Source: Burkholderiales bacterium (GTDB taxonomy: Bacteria; Pseudomonadota; Gammaproteobacteria; Burkholderiales; Nitrosomonadaceae). From it: 64,000 bases of DNA. The notes under the pieces are model-generated. The model did not search any database, had not been told where the DNA came from, and was given only the letters and a program-made list of their open reading frames with translations. The position numbers and the translations under genes were made by a program. Positions 62,618 through 64,000 of the stretch are shown in pieces (positions within the stretch are counted from its first letter, which is position 1; each line of letters begins with the position of its first letter). The DNA lies in assembly GCA_024235795.1 (NCBI GenBank), contig JACKLR010000001.1, forward strand, positions 1,550,001-1,614,000, written 5' to 3'.

Positions 62618-64000
62618 TTAATCCTCTGTTTGTCGCATAAAAAACACAATTGGCAGTAACCCGGCCAGTACCAGCGTTACGGCAGGCAAGGCGGCCTGTT
62701 CCCATTGGCCTTCGGATGTCATTTCAAAGACGCGAACAGCCAGGGTATCCCAGCCAAATGGCCGTGTCATCAGGGTAATTGGCATTTCTTTCATGACATC
62801 GACAAAAACCAGTGTTGCGCCGGTGAAAATACCTGATTTTAGAATCGGCAAATGAACCCGGCTTAACATAGACCAGCCGTGCATGCCCATGCCCATAGCC
62901 GCCTCTTCAATGCTCGGCGTGACGCGCTGCATGGCGCCATTAATCGGGTAATGACTTACGGCCATAAACCGAACCAGATAGGCCAGTAGCATGATGATGA
63001 TCGTGCCCTGAATTAATAAACCTGTCTCTATATGAAGAAACGCATACGCCAGATCGCTGAGTTTGCCATCGAGCCAGGCAAGCGGGACAAAGATACCGAT
63101 GGCCAGTACTGCGCCCGGAAGGGCATAACCGATTGTTGCAGTACGCACGGCAAACTGCATTGCTTTGCCCGGGAATCGGCGTGCAGCATAGACAATCATC
63201 GTCACAACGGTACAGGTGATCAAAGCCGCAAGCCCGGACAGTGATAATGAATGTCGGAGAAATTCAAAATAACGTTGCGCATCGAAGTCCGAAGTAACCG
63301 TATCAATTGACCAGTTTACCAGTTGCATGATCGGCAACAGAAATGCAAGAAACCACACGCAAAGAATGTAGAAAAGCACAAGCCATTTACGGCAGCCCGA
63401 GAGAACTATCCGGTCTGCACGCTGGCTTTTTTTAGTTTCTGCAAAACGCATGCGCGCACGAAAATGCTGCTCCAGTACAATAATGACAAAAACAATAAGA
63501 ATAAGCAAAGAAGCCAGCTGGGAAGCCGCCGGAAGCGAAAACAAACTGAACCACGCCTTGTAAATTGCGGTTGTAAACGTATCGTAATTAAACACTGCAA
63601 CTGTTCCGAAATCGGCCAGCGTTTCCATCAAAACCAGCATGATGCCGCCTGCTATCCAGGGCCGCGCCATTGGCAGCGCTACTTTATAAAAACCTGCATG
63701 CCGTGTGAAACCCAGTGACTGTGCAACTTCCAGAGAGCGTTTCCCCTGGCTGATGAATGCATTGCGCGCAAGTAAATAAACATAAGGATAAAAAGCCAGC
63801 GTCATAACAATGATCACGCCCATGCGGCTGCGGATATCCGGAAACCAGCGCAGATCGGAATCGAGCCAGTCACGTAATGCTGTCTGTATCGGACCGGTAA
63901 AATCAAACAGTCCTAAAGCGACGAATGCGGTGACATACGCGGGAATAGCCAGCGGTAACAGCAATGCCCAGGTAAAAAACCTTCGCCCCGGAAATTCATA
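62618..64000 (-). CDS. fbpB: Fe(III) ABC transporter permease (FbpB-like), 5' end beyond window
   Basis: C-terminal 460 or so residues of a two-domain binding-protein-dependent permease; the frame is open to base 64000, so the N-terminus lies outside. YEFPGRRFFTWALLLPLAIPAYVTAF at the window edge is a standard FbpB/SfuB block. Two permease signatures follow: EVAQSLGFTRHAGFYKVALPMARPWI and EEAAMGMGMHGWSMLSRVHLPIL, each with the EAA-G-P pattern that docks the ATPase. About ten membrane helices are visible. The binding protein and ATPase genes are not in view. Confidence 0.92.
   Translation of the reverse strand, partial: YEFPGRRFFTWALLLPLAIPAYVTAFVALGLFDFTGPIQTALRDWLDSDLRWFPDIRSRMGVIIVMTLAFYPYVYLLARNAFISQGKRSLEVAQSLGFTRHAGFYKVALPMARPWIAGGIMLVLMETLADFGTVAVFNYDTFTTAIYKAWFSLFSLPAASQLASLLILIVFVIIVLEQHFRARMRFAETKKSQRADRIVLSGCRKWLVLFYILCVWFLAFLLPIMQLVNWSIDTVTSDFDAQRYFEFLRHSLSLSGLAALITCTVVTMIVYAARRFPGKAMQFAVRTATIGYALPGAVLAIGIFVPLAWLDGKLSDLAYAFLHIETGLLIQGTIIIMLLAYLVRFMAVSHYPINGAMQRVTPSIEEAAMGMGMHGWSMLSRVHLPILKSGIFTGATLVFVDVMKEMPITLMTRPFGWDTLAVRVFEMTSEGQWEQAALPAVTLVLAGLLPIVFFMRQTED

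Noticed and set aside
1..64000. CRISPR arrays, tRNA or rRNA genes
   Set aside because: No regularly spaced repeats and no cloverleaf or rRNA-like stretch were recognised by eye in the gaps; a dedicated scan (tRNAscan-SE, Rfam) would settle it.

Overview
The window looks like chromosome from a betaproteobacterium, most likely of the Nitrosomonas group. The grounds are the gene order algH-ruvX-pyrR-pyrB, a complete dcw (division and cell wall) cluster ending at ftsZ with a DIPAFLRRQAD tail, a Coq7-type ubiquinone hydroxylase, moderate base composition, and metal-efflux and porin genes. No amo, hao or rRNA gene lies in the window, so the genus is an inference from gene order and protein style.

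Layout. 1-4.5 kb, minus strand: pyrB (its 3' end lies outside the window), pyrR, ruvX, algH, coq7, glcF. 4.5-6.5 kb: a small K+ channel, an Ala/Asn-rich small protein and two gene-poor stretches. 6.5-24.4 kb, minus strand: mraZ-rsmH-ftsL-ftsI-murE-murF-mraY-murD-ftsW-murG-murC-murB-ddlB-ftsQ-ftsA-ftsZ, tightly packed, with a promoter and MraZ-like boxes ahead of mraZ. 25.1-31.3 kb, plus strand: a czcCBA-type RND heavy-metal efflux system. 31.5-32.6 kb, minus strand: an unusual J-domain / zinc-ribbon / PilZ protein. 33.1-37.8 kb, plus strand: ovoA-ovoB (ovothiol synthesis) and zapE. 37.8-41.4 kb, minus strand: a small membrane protein, then a porin / periplasmic binding protein / diguanylate cyclase operon read from 41.4 kb downward. 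41.5-46.6 kb: a decayed DUF4336-like gene, an outer-membrane-type protein, a NYN-domain protein, small membrane and secreted proteins, a UV-repair glycosylase and a lipocalin. 46.6-48.9 kb: a copper P-type ATPase. 49.0-51.6 kb: mobile debris, made up of a decayed hipA, a truncated transposase and a complete IS256-family element with a 9-bp target duplication.

The most striking region is 51.66-61.14 kb, minus strand: nine genes joined mostly by stop/start overlaps, ord-ortA-ortB-oraS-oraE-orr-alr-otc-arcC. This is the oxidative ornithine degradation pathway known from amino-acid-fermenting Clostridia: racemase, B12/PLP D-ornithine 4,5-aminomutase, 2,4-diaminopentanoate dehydrogenase and the 2-amino-4-oxopentanoate thiolase. 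It is extended by an alanine racemase, ornithine carbamoyltransferase and carbamate kinase. Taken together the genes could turn citrulline or ornithine into alanine, acetyl-CoA, ammonia, reduced NAD(P) and ATP. In an ammonia oxidiser this would be an internal source of ammonia and carbon.

The right end holds a secreted Cys-containing protein translationally coupled to a GH19 muramidase/chitinase-like enzyme (a possible effector/immunity or enzyme/inhibitor pair) and the 3' part of an Fe(III) ABC-transporter permease. I saw no tRNA, rRNA, CRISPR array or complete prophage.
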